Shown: positions 1-9,504 of the stretch, piece by piece
Layout of the letters: each line of letters opens with the position of its first letter
Position numbering within the stretch: the first letter of the stretch is position 1
Assembly: GCF_014925405.1 (NCBI RefSeq)
Contig: NZ_AQHJ01000023.1
Span: 372,001-436,000 of the forward strand
Source of the DNA: Pseudoalteromonas ulvae UL12
GTDB lineage: Bacteria > Pseudomonadota > Gammaproteobacteria > Enterobacterales > Alteromonadaceae
Direction of reading: 5' to 3'
DNA: 64,000 nt
The notes under the pieces: model-generated
The model's database searches: none
Seen by the model: the letters and a program-made list of their open reading frames with translations, nothing else
What the model was told of the DNA's origin: nothing
Made by a program: the position numbers and the translations under genes

Positions 1-45
1 AAAGGCATCGCACCACAGCTGATGAAACAACTAAAAATCAGTAAA

Positions 46-1773
46 CTAAGCGATCCCCTTTAGCTCCCGAACCAACAATTGTAAACTGAATTTGCCTCTA
101 AATTCGTTGATATCGAGCACAAAAGCCGCTTCAATCTGCTGCACCGCGGCATTGGGCCAACGCTGCAAATCGACATTGAACGCAATAGCATCGAGCAATA
201 AACCACTGCGATGTTTTACAACCAATTTTAAATGCTTCTCACCCACAAGGCGTTGTTGTACCAACGCAAACTGATCGGCAAATACCGGTTCAGGGAATGA
301 TTGCCCCCACGGCCCTGAGTTTTTAATCAATTGCGCAAAATCAAGGGTATAACAATCGCTCGGCAGTTCACCATCGGTTAAAATCAGACTTTTCTTGTGC
401 TCTTCACTTAATGTGGCCGTCACTGCATCGCTGTAAAGCTGCTTAAAGCGAGCAAAATCACTGGCGCGAATAGACAATCCCGCCGCCATCGCATGGCCAC
501 CAAATTTTAAAATTAACCCTGGGTGCGCCGTACTTATCGCTTCGAGTAAGTCGCGCATATGCAGCCCTTCTATTGAGCGACAAGAGCCTTTTAATTCGTC
601 ATTATCACCCAGAGCAAAAATAATCGTGGGTCGGTGGTATTTCTCTTTTAAACGCCCCGCCAAAATACCAATGACGCCTTGATGCCAATCATCTTGATAC
701 AAACACACCGCATCGGGTACTTCAGGCTGTGCTTTTAATAGCTTATCGAGGGTAACCTGCGCTTCAACCTGCATACTTTGCTCGATTTCTCGGCGCTCTT
801 GATTCAAGCTATCGAGCTCGCTGGCAATTCGCCGCGCATGATTAATCTCAGGGCTTAGCAAACAAGCGATGCCTAAACTCATGTCATCTAGGCGACCGGC
901 CGCATTTAACCTCGGCGCTAATGAAAAACCAAAGTCGGAAGCCGACAATCGACTTGCTTGTCGCTTTGCAACATCGATTAATGCCGCAATACCGGGGCGT
1001 GTTTTACCGGAACGAATTCTAGCTAAACCTTGGTGCACTAAAATGCGGTTATTCGCATCTAATGAGACAACATCCGCCACAGTGCCAAGAGCCACTAAAT
1101 CAAGTAACTGCGCGACATTTGGCTCAGGTTGTCCTAATTGTGAAAACCACTGTTGTTCACGCAAATACGACCGAAGCGCCACCAGCAAATAAAACGCAAC
1201 ACCGACCCCCGCTAATGATTTTGATGGAAATGCACAACCGTGTTGATTCGGGTTAACAATGGCATCGGCGTTAGGTAATTCTTCCCCTGGCAAGTGATGA
1301 TCCGTGACAATCACTTGCATGCCGGCCTGTTTTACAATCTCAACCCCAGCTACGCAGGAAATACCATTATCCACAGTGATCAGTAAATCCGCACCTAAAG
1401 CCACCACTTGCTCAGCCAATTGCGGGCTTAAGCCGTATCCAAGCTCAAAACGATTGGGGACTAAATAGTCAACATGCTCAAACCCAAACATTTTCAGTCC
1501 CGACATCAAGGTCGCAGTACTGGTTGCGCCATCTGCATCAAAATCGCCAACGATTAATATTTTGCTTTGCTTTTTTAAAGCCTCAATCAGTATTTCACTG
1601 GCTTGGTCAATCCCTTTGAGCAATTTAAAATTCAGTAAAGAGGCGGCATTATGATTGAGTTCATGATCATTTTTTACGCCCCGTGCGGCATAAATTTGGC
1701 GGATAACAGGGTGAATCGCCGCGCTTAAATATGTGTCATCTACTCGTGGACGAGCAACTAATTGTTTTTGCAT
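46..1773 (-). CDS. recJ: Single-stranded-DNA exonuclease RecJ
   Basis: RecJ degrades single-stranded DNA 5' to 3' in recombinational and mismatch repair. The 575-residue protein has the usual family length. The DHH phosphoesterase motif DFDADGATS lies near residue 78 and TDHHLPGEE near 157. The DHHA1 motif GGHAMAAGLS lies near 425, and an OB-like C-terminal part follows. These motifs bind the catalytic metal ions. The gene is last in the order xerD-dsbC-recJ, which is conserved in gammaproteobacteria, and lies 68 bp after dsbC. The dsbC terminator falls in that gap. The ATG at 1773 begins MQKQLVARPR and is a normal RecJ start. I see nothing odd. Confidence 0.96.
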   Translation of the reverse strand: MQKQLVARPRVDDTYLSAAIHPVIRQIYAARGVKNDHELNHNAASLLNFKLLKGIDQASEILIEALKKQSKILIVGDFDADGATSTATLMSGLKMFGFEHVDYLVPNRFELGYGLSPQLAEQVVALGADLLITVDNGISCVAGVEIVKQAGMQVIVTDHHLPGEELPNADAIVNPNQHGCAFPSKSLAGVGVAFYLLVALRSYLREQQWFSQLGQPEPNVAQLLDLVALGTVADVVSLDANNRILVHQGLARIRSGKTRPGIAALIDVAKRQASRLSASDFGFSLAPRLNAAGRLDDMSLGIACLLSPEINHARRIASELDSLNQERREIEQSMQVEAQVTLDKLLKAQPEVPDAVCLYQDDWHQGVIGILAGRLKEKYHRPTIIFALGDNDELKGSCRSIEGLHMRDLLEAISTAHPGLILKFGGHAMAAGLSIRASDFARFKQLYSDAVTATLSEEHKKSLILTDGELPSDCYTLDFAQLIKNSGPWGQSFPEPVFADQFALVQQRLVGEKHLKLVVKHRSGLLLDAIAFNVDLQRWPNAAVQQIEAAFVLDINEFRGKFSLQLLVRELKGIA

Positions 1774-1804
1774 TTAACATCTCAAACAGAGAAAAAAGTG
1801 ACAA

Positions 1805-1826
1805 AAAAAGGCCTTGCGGCCTTTTT
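1805..1826 (-). terminator. Rho-independent terminator after dsbC
   Basis: A 9-bp perfect stem (AAAAAGGCC / GGCCTTTTT) with a TTGC loop is followed by a T run on the minus strand. It lies between the dsbC stop and the recJ start, so part of the transcription into recJ may stop here. Confidence 0.75.
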
Positions 1827-1841
1827 AATAATGAACGCTGC

Positions 1842-2567
1842 TTACTGAACAGCTTCAAGCTGCGCTTTTAGCGCGGCTGCTGGTTGGTAGCCAGGAATTA
1901 GCGTGCCATCTTCTAAAATAATCGCCGGAGTACCACTAATACCAAAGCTTTGCCCTAATTGGTAATGCTCTCCAACTGGCGCACTGCAGTTATCTACTTT
2001 TGCGACTTTTTCGCCCGCTTTAGCGTCGGTCATGGCTTTTAATTTATCGCTTGCACACCACACATTCATCAAATCGTTATACCCTTCGCTACGCATGCCT
2101 CCACGTGGAAAGGCCAAATAACGTACGGTGATCCCTGCATCTAAATAATCTTCTATTTCACGGTGCAATTTGCGGCAATAGCCACAAGTGATATCGGTAA
2201 ACACGGTAATTTGATGCTTCTCTTCTGGTGCTTTATAAACAATCATCGAATCTGTGTACTCAGCTACGCCACTTTTACGCACACCGCTCAGTGCTTGTTC
2301 GGTCAAATTGACACGGTTATCTAAGTCAATTAGCGTGCCTTGAATTAAAAACTGACCCGTTTCATTGGCATACATCACGCCTTTATCAGTGATCAATTCT
2401 TTTAATCCTGGGATTGGGCTAGGTTTAATATCTTTTACTGTCAGGCCTAGTGCTTGAAATTTTTCAACAATAGGGTTTACTTCAACCACTGTATCACTGC
2501 TCACAACAGCCGGTGCCGCCATAGAACCAAATGATGCAAAAGCCAACGCCACTAATAATTTTTTCAT
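1842..2567 (-). CDS. dsbC: Thiol:disulfide interchange protein DsbC
   Basis: This is a periplasmic disulfide isomerase that reshuffles wrong disulfides and is kept reduced by DsbD. The 241-residue product starts with a signal peptide (MKKLLVALAFASFGSMAAPA). The N-terminal dimerisation region is followed by a thioredoxin fold with active site CGYC in DITCGYCRKLHRE near residue 130. A second cysteine pair (VWCAS and VDNCSAP) matches the structural disulfide of DsbC. The cis-proline motif SGTPAII is present. An AAGAGA ribosome site precedes the ATG. It sits between xerD and recJ, the classical context. Confidence 0.95.
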   Translation of the reverse strand: MKKLLVALAFASFGSMAAPAVVSSDTVVEVNPIVEKFQALGLTVKDIKPSPIPGLKELITDKGVMYANETGQFLIQGTLIDLDNRVNLTEQALSGVRKSGVAEYTDSMIVYKAPEEKHQITVFTDITCGYCRKLHREIEDYLDAGITVRYLAFPRGGMRSEGYNDLMNVWCASDKLKAMTDAKAGEKVAKVDNCSAPVGEHYQLGQSFGISGTPAIILEDGTLIPGYQPAAALKAQLEAVQ

Positions 2568-2626
2568 ATCAATCTCTTTAAATTAATTCTTCTTAGTAAG
2601 ACCGTGTTTTGGCCTAAATAATTCCA

Positions 2627-3532
2627 TTATGCACGAGGGTGATGCGCTTGATGGAGTGATTTTAACCTTTCTTTGGCCACATGGGTATAAATTTGCGTGG
2701 TCGATAAATCACTGTGTCCAAGCATCATTTGTACAACTCGTAAATCGGCGCCATGGTTTATTAAGTGCGTAGCAAATGCATGACGTAATGTATGAGGTGA
2801 TAAATCAGACTTCACCTCAGCAATAATTGCATAGTGCTTAATACGATGCCAAAACGTTTGTCGGGTCATGCCAATCCCACGCTTTGACGGAAAGACAAAA
2901 TCTGTCGCGTGCTTAATAAGCTGCGGCCGTCCTTCTTTGATAAACCGTTCAATCCAATCTTGCGCTTCTTCTCCCATGGGAACTAAACGCTCTTTGTTCC
3001 CTTTACCTTTAACAAATACAACCGCTTGGCGCAAATTTATTTGCTCAATTCGTAACCCCACCAGCTCACTGACTCGTAAGCCCGTAGCATAAAGAAGCTC
3101 CAACATCGCCTTGTCACGCAAGCCGATTGGATCATCTAAATCTGGCGCTAACAACAAACGCCCCACTTCTTCTTCTGACAACGTTTTTGGCAAACTCTGA
3201 CCTGCTTTGGGTTGTCCGATATGAGCCATCGGATTGAAGCTCAGTTGTTTTTCTCGAATAAAGTACTGGTAAAAACGTTTCAGAGCACTCACCGTTCGCG
3301 CGGTACTGCGCGGCTTAAAGCCATTATCGTGCCGATAAGCTAAGTAGCTTTGAACATCTTGCTGCTCGACCTCAAACAAAGCACGGGGCAAAATAAACTC
3401 TGCAAATTTGGTGATATCGGTACGATAAGCCGCTAGCGTATTTTCACTGACTCCTTGTTCTAACCAAATAGCATCTAAAAATTGCTCTAGAAAACCATCA
3501 GGATCAGTAAATACTGCTTTTTTGTCACTCAA
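2627..3532 (-). CDS. xerD: Site-specific tyrosine recombinase XerD
   Basis: XerD works with XerC at the chromosomal dif site to resolve dimers under FtsK control. At 301 residues it has family length. The N-terminal SAM-like core-binding domain covers about residues 10-95. The catalytic domain shows ATGLRVSELVGLR, the beta-hairpin lysine in GKGNKERLVP, the HTLRHAFATH box, LGHSDLSTT and the nucleophilic tyrosine in TQIYTHV. The start is TTG at 3532, chosen because a GAGG ribosome site sits 8 nt upstream and the reading frame begins MSDKK. It is first in the operon with dsbC and recJ. Confidence 0.95.
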   Translation of the reverse strand: MSDKKAVFTDPDGFLEQFLDAIWLEQGVSENTLAAYRTDITKFAEFILPRALFEVEQQDVQSYLAYRHDNGFKPRSTARTVSALKRFYQYFIREKQLSFNPMAHIGQPKAGQSLPKTLSEEEVGRLLLAPDLDDPIGLRDKAMLELLYATGLRVSELVGLRIEQINLRQAVVFVKGKGNKERLVPMGEEAQDWIERFIKEGRPQLIKHATDFVFPSKRGIGMTRQTFWHRIKHYAIIAEVKSDLSPHTLRHAFATHLINHGADLRVVQMMLGHSDLSTTQIYTHVAKERLKSLHQAHHPRA

Positions 3533-3631
3533 TTAATTTACCTCTTTGCACTGTGGTGAATACCAATTATTCTCATCATGCGTTAGACTGCGCCCCATAT
3601 CATAACAACCCCAAAAGAAGTGATAAATACC

Positions 3632-4153
3632 ATGAAAATTGGTTTGTTTTATGGCTCAACCACCTGCTACACCGAAATGGCCGCTGAAAAAATGCGCGAT
3701 ATCTTAGGTGCTGAACTATTACAGTTACATAATATTAAAGATGAATCACTAAAAAACGCTGAAGCGTATGATTTTTTGATTTTTGGCATTTCCACTTGGG
3801 ACTTTGGCGAGTTACAAGAAGATTGGGAGTCAAAGTGGGATGATATTAATGAGGTTAATTTAGCTGGGAAAACCATCGCCTTATTTGGCATGGGCGACCA
3901 ACAAGGTTATGGCCAATGGTTTCAAGACGCTCTTGGCATGTTACATGACAAAATAGCGCCACAAGGGGTTAATTTCATTGGTTATTGGCCAAACAGCAAC
4001 GACTACGAATTTGAAAACTCCAAAGCCCTCACGCCAGATGGCAGCCAATTTGTCGGTCTAGCCCTTGACGAAGACAGCCAATACGAGCTTAGCGATGAGC
4101 GTATCGCGACTTGGATAGAGCAAGTTTTAGAGCAGTATCAAGCGGCTCTTTAA
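3632..4153 (+). CDS. fldB: Flavodoxin FldB
   Basis: This is a long-chain flavodoxin, an FMN-binding one-electron carrier. The protein begins [20 protein letters not shown], which closely matches E. coli FldB including the unusual TTCYTE phosphate loop. Further FldB-like blocks are [32 protein letters not shown] and [17 protein letters not shown]. Length from this ATG is 173 residues, matching FldB. An in-frame GTG at 3620 would add four residues. I prefer the ATG because it aligns with FldB and lies 11 nt after AGAAG. Adjacency to xerD, divergently oriented, is also seen in E. coli. It is convergent with trmN6, with a 1-bp gap. Confidence 0.93.
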   Translation: MKIGLFYGSTTCYTEMAAEKMRDILGAELLQLHNIKDESLKNAEAYDFLIFGISTWDFGELQEDWESKWDDINEVNLAGKTIALFGMGDQQGYGQWFQDALGMLHDKIAPQGVNFIGYWPNSNDYEFENSKALTPDGSQFVGLALDEDSQYELSDERIATWIEQVLEQYQAAL

Positions 4154-4154
4154 A

Positions 4155-4850
4155 TTACATTTTTAAATAAAAATCTTTACATAACTTTATGTAATCAAGG
4201 TGATAGCCATCACCTTGATGAATAATTAGTTCACTCTCTAAGCATATTTGTTTTAGTTTACTCACTTCTATCAACACTCTTTTGGCGGGTTTTGTCAGTG
4301 TGGTTTTCACATAGGTGATGCGGCTTAGATAAAAGCCATATTGAGTGGATAATCTGCTTATTTGGTCCAAGCTCTCGGCGGGTAATACTAATGCTAGTTT
4401 AGCATCGTGTGTGCTAAGGCGATTAAACGCATCAAATAACCCTGAAAAGCTTAAACTGTCGGTATGGCGGGCGGTATTTCTTGCTTCATTAGGGCCCCTT
4501 AAGCTGCGCTGAAAAAACGGTGGGTTTGAAACAACTAAATCAAATGGCTGCAACGATGTATAGCATTGAATATCCTGCTCGAGCACCTTTATATCTGGCC
4601 ACGGACTGTTAACAACATTATCACGGGCTTGCATTGCCGCGAGGTTATCAATTTCAATCGCAGTTAATGCGCAGGAGGGCTCTCGTTGTTTGAGCATCAA
4701 ACTAATTAACCCGCTGCCAGTTCCAATATCGAGCACGCGCTGATTCGGTGAGATTGCCGCCCATGCACCTAGCAAAATCCCATCTGTGCCTACCTTCATT
4801 GCAGCACCTGAATGATTGACGTAAAACTGCTTAAATTGAAAACCCGACAC
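4155..4850 (-). CDS. trmN6: tRNA1(Val) (adenine(37)-N6)-methyltransferase
   Basis: This is an SAM-dependent N6-adenine methyltransferase of the YfiC/TrmN6 family, which modifies A37 of tRNA1-Val. The 231-residue protein has the SAM-binding motif DIGTGSGLISLML near residue 41 and the catalytic NPPF motif (VVSNPPFFQRS) near 109. The start is GTG at 4850, preceded by AGAGG with a 5-nt spacer. The N-terminus MSGFQFKQFYV fits the family. It is divergent from srmB, which also neighbours yfiC in E. coli, supporting the assignment. Confidence 0.92.
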   Translation of the reverse strand: MSGFQFKQFYVNHSGAAMKVGTDGILLGAWAAISPNQRVLDIGTGSGLISLMLKQREPSCALTAIEIDNLAAMQARDNVVNSPWPDIKVLEQDIQCYTSLQPFDLVVSNPPFFQRSLRGPNEARNTARHTDSLSFSGLFDAFNRLSTHDAKLALVLPAESLDQISRLSTQYGFYLSRITYVKTTLTKPAKRVLIEVSKLKQICLESELIIHQGDGYHLDYIKLCKDFYLKM

Positions 4851-4879
4851 CTTAACCTCTTAAATGCTGCACAATACAA

Positions 4880-4908
4880 TTGGTATAACGAACTAAGCCA
4901 CGTATAAT
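4880..4908 (+). promoter_or_regulatory. Sigma70-type promoter of srmB
   Basis: A -35 TTGGTA is followed by a 17-bp spacer and a perfect -10 TATAAT. The -10 ends 32 bp before the srmB ATG in the divergent trmN6/srmB gap. Confidence 0.7.
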
Positions 4909-4940
4909 AACAGCTAATTGTCCTTTAATTATGATGTCTT

Positions 4941-6167
4941 ATGCAATTTGCCGACTTGGATCTTGATCAAAAAATTCTAAATGCCGTAGAAAAAGCGGGT
5001 TACAAAACCCCTACGAGCATTCAACAGCTAGCCATTCCAGAAGCGATGGCGGGTCGTGATATTCTAGCCTCTGCCCCTACGGGTACAGGTAAAACGGCAG
5101 CGTTTTTACTGCCTTCTATCCAATATTTACTTGATTTTCCACGTCGAGATCCTGGCTTTGCCCGCATATTAATTATGACGCCTACCCGCGAACTGGCATA
5201 TCAAATTCACGAACAATGTGTTTTATTTGCTGCCAATACACACCTTAAAATTGGCGTTGTCACCGGTGGAATTAACTACGGTAGTCATAAAGACATTTTT
5301 GAAAAAAACAACGATATTCTGATTGCGACGCCCGGCCGCTTAATGGATTACATGAATAATGAAGAATTTCATGCTGAAAACGTTGAAATTTTGATTTTAG
5401 ATGAAGCGGATCGCATGCTCGACATGGGCTTTAGAAAAGAAATGATGAAAATCTGTGACGAAGCCACCAATCGTCGCCAGTGTTTCTTATTCTCAGCAAC
5501 ATTAGAGGGCGACAGCGTTGAGCGTTTTGCCGATAACATCCTCAATGATCCAGCCCTGCTTGAAGCTGAAAGTTCGCGTAAAGAGCAAGGTAAAATTTTG
5601 CAATGGGTGCATCTTGCTGATTCGCGTGATCATAAGCTTGATTTACTCGAAGCGATTCTAAAAGCCGAAGACATGAGTAAAGCAATCGTGTTTGTAAAAA
5701 CACGAGAAAAGCTCGAGGAGTTAGTTGGCTTATTAGTGGCACGTGATATAAAAACGGCGTGGTTACGCGGTGAAATGCCACAAGACAAACGTATGGCAGC
5801 CATGGCTAATTTCCAAGCGGGCCGTATGAATATTCTCGTTGCAACTGATGTTGCAGCTCGCGGGATTGATGTTGATGATATCAGCCATGTCATCAACTAC
5901 GACATGCCCCGTACTGCTGATGTGTATGTACATCGAATTGGTCGCACTGGCCGCGCTGGTAAAAAAGGGATCGCTATTTCGTTGGTTGAAGCGCATGATG
6001 TTGGCATCTTGAAAAAGATCGAACGTTACACAGAGCAAAAGCTAAAGCGTCGCAATATTAAAGGCCTTGAAGCTATGCACAAAGAAGCCAAGCCACCGGC
6101 TAAAAAGCGCAAAGATCCAATCAAAATGAAAGCGAAAAAGAAGCTAAAGAAAAAAGCTAAAAAATAG
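4941..6167 (+). CDS. srmB: ATP-dependent RNA helicase SrmB (DEAD-box)
   Basis: SrmB is a DEAD-box helicase that assists early assembly of the large ribosomal subunit. The 408 residues carry Q-motif, APTGTGKTAAF (Walker A), PTRELA, TPGRLMDY, DEADRML, SAT, ARGID and HRIGRTGRAG motifs in canonical order. The C-terminus after about residue 370 is a short lysine-rich tail, typical of the RNA-binding extensions of this subgroup. Divergence from trmN6 mirrors E. coli yfiC-srmB. No clear Shine-Dalgarno sequence precedes the ATG. Other DEAD-box paralogues (RhlE, DeaD) are less likely because of the neighbour and the short tail. Confidence 0.9.
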   Translation: MQFADLDLDQKILNAVEKAGYKTPTSIQQLAIPEAMAGRDILASAPTGTGKTAAFLLPSIQYLLDFPRRDPGFARILIMTPTRELAYQIHEQCVLFAANTHLKIGVVTGGINYGSHKDIFEKNNDILIATPGRLMDYMNNEEFHAENVEILILDEADRMLDMGFRKEMMKICDEATNRRQCFLFSATLEGDSVERFADNILNDPALLEAESSRKEQGKILQWVHLADSRDHKLDLLEAILKAEDMSKAIVFVKTREKLEELVGLLVARDIKTAWLRGEMPQDKRMAAMANFQAGRMNILVATDVAARGIDVDDISHVINYDMPRTADVYVHRIGRTGRAGKKGIAISLVEAHDVGILKKIERYTEQKLKRRNIKGLEAMHKEAKPPAKKRKDPIKMKAKKKLKKKAKK

Positions 6168-6191
6168 CACGGTATTGATTGTTCAAACATA

Positions 6192-6218
6192 AATAAAGGG
6201 CTCTGAGAGCCCTTTATT
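6192..6218. terminator. Bidirectional terminator between srmB and the S8 protease
   Basis: A 12-bp perfect stem (AATAAAGGGCTC / GAGCCCTTTATT) with a TGA loop has A/T-rich flanks on both sides. It lies between two convergent genes, so it can serve both. Confidence 0.8.
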
Positions 6219-6253
6219 ATTCTTACACTAAAGATTGTTTTCAATCGTTAGAT

Positions 6254-8344
6254 TTAGTTACAGCTACCATTGGCTGTCCACACTTTATATTGGCCTGAGT
6301 TATCGGCAGGATTGTCGCCTTTAGTCCACCAGTTTGCAGTGTATTTGATATTTTGATAGGCCACTTGATCGCCCGCAACAAACACCGCGCCATTTGTCCA
6401 TGAAACGACACCGGCACAACCTTGTTGTGATTCACTAACTTGCACTTGTTGAGATTTACTTGCTTGCTTGCCTTCGGCGTCTGCCACAGTCAAAGTCACT
6501 AAATACGTGCCAGCTTGGCTATAAGTATGATTTGGTGACGGCTGTGATGAACTAGTCCCATCGCCAAATGTCCAAGCATGGCTGACCACACCTTTATCAT
6601 CCGTTGAACTATCGCTAAAACTAACCGCTAATTGCTGAGTATTAAAAGTAAAGTTGGCCACTGGCGCTTGATTGGTATCCCCGCCGCCATTACAGTTACC
6701 TAAACGTTTCCAGGCATTACTATACACTTCTGGGTTCGCACCTGTAGACCACCACGTTGCTTCAAACTGCTTATCGTTATAAGCCACTTTGTCGCCAACT
6801 TTATAAGATGTTGCCGCATTCCATGCTGCTAAGCCATCACAGCCATTATTTGGATCGGTACTAATGGTGACTTGTTGTGAAAACGTTGTTGATTGGTCTG
6901 CAGTATCAGTAACCGTCAAGTTAACCGTATATTGGCCATCAAGGGCATAAGTAAAGCTTGGATTTTGCTGTGTGGAGGTTGAATTAGCCGCATCACCAAA
7001 TTGCCAAGCGTAACTGACAATGCCTTTATCATCTGAAGACTGATTGGTGAACTTCGCTTGATTGCCATTCAATTCGACACTAAACAACGCAACTGGCGCT
7101 TTATCTGTCCCACCACCGCTTCCACAGTCATTCGCAAGATAATCCGAAGCCGCTTTCGCTTGCACGATACCATAACCGTAAGACGTATCGCGCCCCGACG
7201 TACCTTTATCCTTTGCGGTGGCATTGAGTGCATCACGTACTTGTTGATTGCTACAGCTAACATTGTTACTCCACACTAATGCAGCAACACCTGAAACATG
7301 TGGCGTCGCCATCGACGTACCGCTGATACTTTTATAGCCATTGTTGTTCCAAGTCGAATTAACCCCAACACCCGGCGCTGCAATTTCAACTTGATTATTA
7401 AACTGTGAGAATGAGGCTTTATTTTCTGAGCTGTCTACCGCAGCAACAGACACAACAGAATCATACGATGCCGGATAACTTAACGAGCTATTTCCATCGT
7501 TACCAGCAGCCGCAATATGGAGCATACCTTGTGCATAGCTACTCGCAAATGCTTGGCGCTCAGCATTAGATGAGCCACCGCCCCCTAAACTCATAGAGGT
7601 AATATTCGCACCTGCCGCCTGACACTGGCTAATCGCTTTGATTAAATCCGAGCCGTACGCCCAGCGCCCTTGATCATTAAACACTTTAACAATATGCAGC
7701 CCTAATTGTCCTGAAGGATTAACCCCGACCACTCCTTGATTGTTTCCACCAATAGCAGCGATTGTGCCTGCAACGTGTGTACCATGGCCATTGCCATCGT
7801 TATACCAATTGCCCGTATCATTTGCGCCATAACCATCATCTCCGGTCACACCTGAGCTTGGTAAATCAGGGTGGTTCAGGGTATAACCTGTATCCATGAT
7901 ACACACTTTGCGATTGCCACTCATCGCATCAGACAACAACTTAGCTTGTACCATATTAATACCATAAGGGGTGGTTTCTGCTAATAAATAGCGCTTTGGA
8001 TCCACTTCAACGCTGGCCACATTTGGGTTATTTTGTAACGCAGCTTTTTGATCGGCATTAAGCACTAAGGCGACACCATTGATAGAAGGTAATTCTTGCA
8101 CCACATCAGCATGAACAGAAGCTGCTAGCGACTGCACCATATTGTGCTTTATGGTCGCCAGTTGATGATCGGAAGTGCTTTGGTTGAGTGCAAATGTTTG
8201 ATTTATTTTATATTGAACAATAAAGCGTTCTTTATCAGTTATCTCACTTTGTTGCTCTGCTGCGACACTGTGAAAACCGACTCCCCCAACTAGCGCCATT
8301 AATATCGCATTTTTGCGAAATTTAACTGTGTTGTACTTGCTCAT
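6254..8344 (-). CDS. Secreted subtilisin-like protease (S8) with two PKD and two chitin-binding modules
   Basis: This is an extracellular serine endopeptidase. In numbering from ATG 8344 it has a signal peptide (about 1-30), an I9 propeptide (about 40-118) and a subtilisin domain. The catalytic residues are Asp151 (CIMDTG), His187 (GHGTHVAGT) and Ser344 (SGTSMATPH). A duplicated module follows: PKD at about 416-495, CBM5/12-like chitin-binding domain at 502-551 (AWNAATSYKVGDKVAY, ATWW), PKD at 560-637 and a second CBM5/12 at 643-696 (ANWW). The ATG at 8344 is chosen because GGAG lies 8 nt upstream. The in-frame TTG at 8359 contains that ribosome site. The architecture resembles marine chitin-associated proteases of Alteromonas/Pseudoalteromonas. 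The chitin role is inferred. Confidence 0.93.
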   Translation of the reverse strand: MSKYNTVKFRKNAILMALVGGVGFHSVAAEQQSEITDKERFIVQYKINQTFALNQSTSDHQLATIKHNMVQSLAASVHADVVQELPSINGVALVLNADQKAALQNNPNVASVEVDPKRYLLAETTPYGINMVQAKLLSDAMSGNRKVCIMDTGYTLNHPDLPSSGVTGDDGYGANDTGNWYNDGNGHGTHVAGTIAAIGGNNQGVVGVNPSGQLGLHIVKVFNDQGRWAYGSDLIKAISQCQAAGANITSMSLGGGGSSNAERQAFASSYAQGMLHIAAAGNDGNSSLSYPASYDSVVSVAAVDSSENKASFSQFNNQVEIAAPGVGVNSTWNNNGYKSISGTSMATPHVSGVAALVWSNNVSCSNQQVRDALNATAKDKGTSGRDTSYGYGIVQAKAASDYLANDCGSGGGTDKAPVALFSVELNGNQAKFTNQSSDDKGIVSYAWQFGDAANSTSTQQNPSFTYALDGQYTVNLTVTDTADQSTTFSQQVTISTDPNNGCDGLAAWNAATSYKVGDKVAYNDKQFEATWWSTGANPEVYSNAWKRLGNCNGGGDTNQAPVANFTFNTQQLAVSFSDSSTDDKGVVSHAWTFGDGTSSSQPSPNHTYSQAGTYLVTLTVADAEGKQASKSQQVQVSESQQGCAGVVSWTNGAVFVAGDQVAYQNIKYTANWWTKGDNPADNSGQYKVWTANGSCN

Positions 8345-8727
8345 TTGTTGCAACTCCAATGTTAATTAATTATGTTTTTTTTAGGTTTTGCGAATAACAT
8401 TACAAAGTATTCACATACCTAAAAAAGCAACAAAGGACAACGCTGTCAATTTTAAATTTAGACGCTTGAAGTACGATTTCTGAACCACAGGGGCTGTATC
8501 GATAATTTTACATGCTCACTGATTAATCAGCGAAGCATCGGCATTGCTAAGGAGTATTTACTCAATAAATGATGGGAATGATTAAGATTGTATCGAATTC
8601 GGGACGGTTTTTATAACTAAAAGAAGCGTGCTCATGCTTTTTTAATCTGAGATGAACGGATAGCTTTAACACATCAGCAGAGACAAACAACGCGACGTAA
8701 TCGTCGCGTTGTTTAGGTCATCTTACT
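8345..8727. other. Intergenic region upstream of the protease
   Basis: About 380 bp holding the protease ribosome site and presumably its promoter, a perfect 12-bp palindrome CTGATTAATCAG at 8519-8530, and the yaaA terminator hairpin at 8685-8714. I found no open reading frame with a ribosome site here. Confidence 0.6.
8685..8714 (-). terminator. Hairpin downstream of yaaA
   Basis: A 13-bp perfect stem (AAACAACGCGACG / CGTCGCGTTGTTT) with a TAAT loop lies just after the yaaA stop on the minus strand. Only a short, broken T stretch follows, so termination is probable but not textbook. Confidence 0.6.
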
Positions 8728-9504
8728 TTATTGTTCTGCACGCAAAAATACCGGCTCGTGCGATTTGGCTGTGTGTTCAGGGCTAAAATAGTACCCTTCA
8801 CTATTAAATTGCTGTAAAGCATCTAACGAGGTGATTTGACGGTCAATAATAAAACGCGCCATCATGCCGCGCGCTTTTTTGGCATAAAAACTAATCACCT
8901 TGTATTGACCATTTTTACAATCTTTAAAAATGGGGGTGATAATCGTGCCTTTGAAGGCCTTTTTATCAACAGCTTTAAAGTACTCATTCGATGCTAAGTT
9001 CACCAATAACTCAGTGTTATTTTCAGCTAACACACTATTGAGCTTTTCAGCTAACATCTTGCCCCAAAATTGATACAGATTGCTACCACGTTCATTCGTT
9101 AAGCGAGTGCCCATTTCTAAACGATAAGCTTGCATCAGGTCGAGTGGCTTTAACAGGCCGTATAAACCAGACAAAATACGCAAGTGAGACTGAGCATAAC
9201 TAAGGCTCGCCTCATCCATTGAATGCACATCTAACCCACCATACACATCCCCATTAAATGCAAACATCGCAGGGCGGGCATTGTCTGGTGAAAAAGGCAT
9301 CGTCCATTGAGTAAAGCGTGCGGCATTTAATCCCGCTAGCTTATCGCTAATTTTCATTAAACTACCCAGCTCAGCGGGTGTTAGCTGACGACATACTTCA
9401 ATGAGTTGCGCACTTTGATCGAGAAACTCGGGTTGAGAAAACTCAGCCGTCGCCACAGGCGTTTCAAAATCTAAATTTTTCGCAGGAGAAATAACAGTGA
9501 TCAT
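8728..9504 (-). CDS. yaaA: Peroxide stress resistance protein YaaA
   Basis: YaaA (PF03883) lowers damage from hydrogen peroxide by limiting free intracellular iron, and homologues bind DNA. The 258 residues equal the E. coli length. The N-terminus [16 protein letters not shown] and the blocks [43 protein letters not shown] and [11 protein letters not shown] are family signatures. It lies head to head with talB. In E. coli, yaaA and talB are also near neighbours, next to thrABC, as here. Confidence 0.93.
   Translation of the reverse strand: MITVISPAKNLDFETPVATAEFSQPEFLDQSAQLIEVCRQLTPAELGSLMKISDKLAGLNAARFTQWTMPFSPDNARPAMFAFNGDVYGGLDVHSMDEASLSYAQSHLRILSGLYGLLKPLDLMQAYRLEMGTRLTNERGSNLYQFWGKMLAEKLNSVLAENNTELLVNLASNEYFKAVDKKAFKGTIITPIFKDCKNGQYKVISFYAKKARGMMARFIIDRQITSLDALQQFNSEGYYFSPEHTAKSHEPVFLRAEQ

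Noticed and set aside
1..63. Open frame reading KGIAPQLMKQLKISKLSDPL and a TAG stop, possibly the C-terminus of a plus-strand gene entering the window
   Set aside because: Only 20 codons are visible and I recognise no family; an open frame of this length is common by chance, and it overlaps the recJ end by 18 bp.
869..1192. 107-residue plus-strand frame inside recJ
   Set aside because: It is antisense to the strongly conserved RecJ core and has no recognisable protein features.
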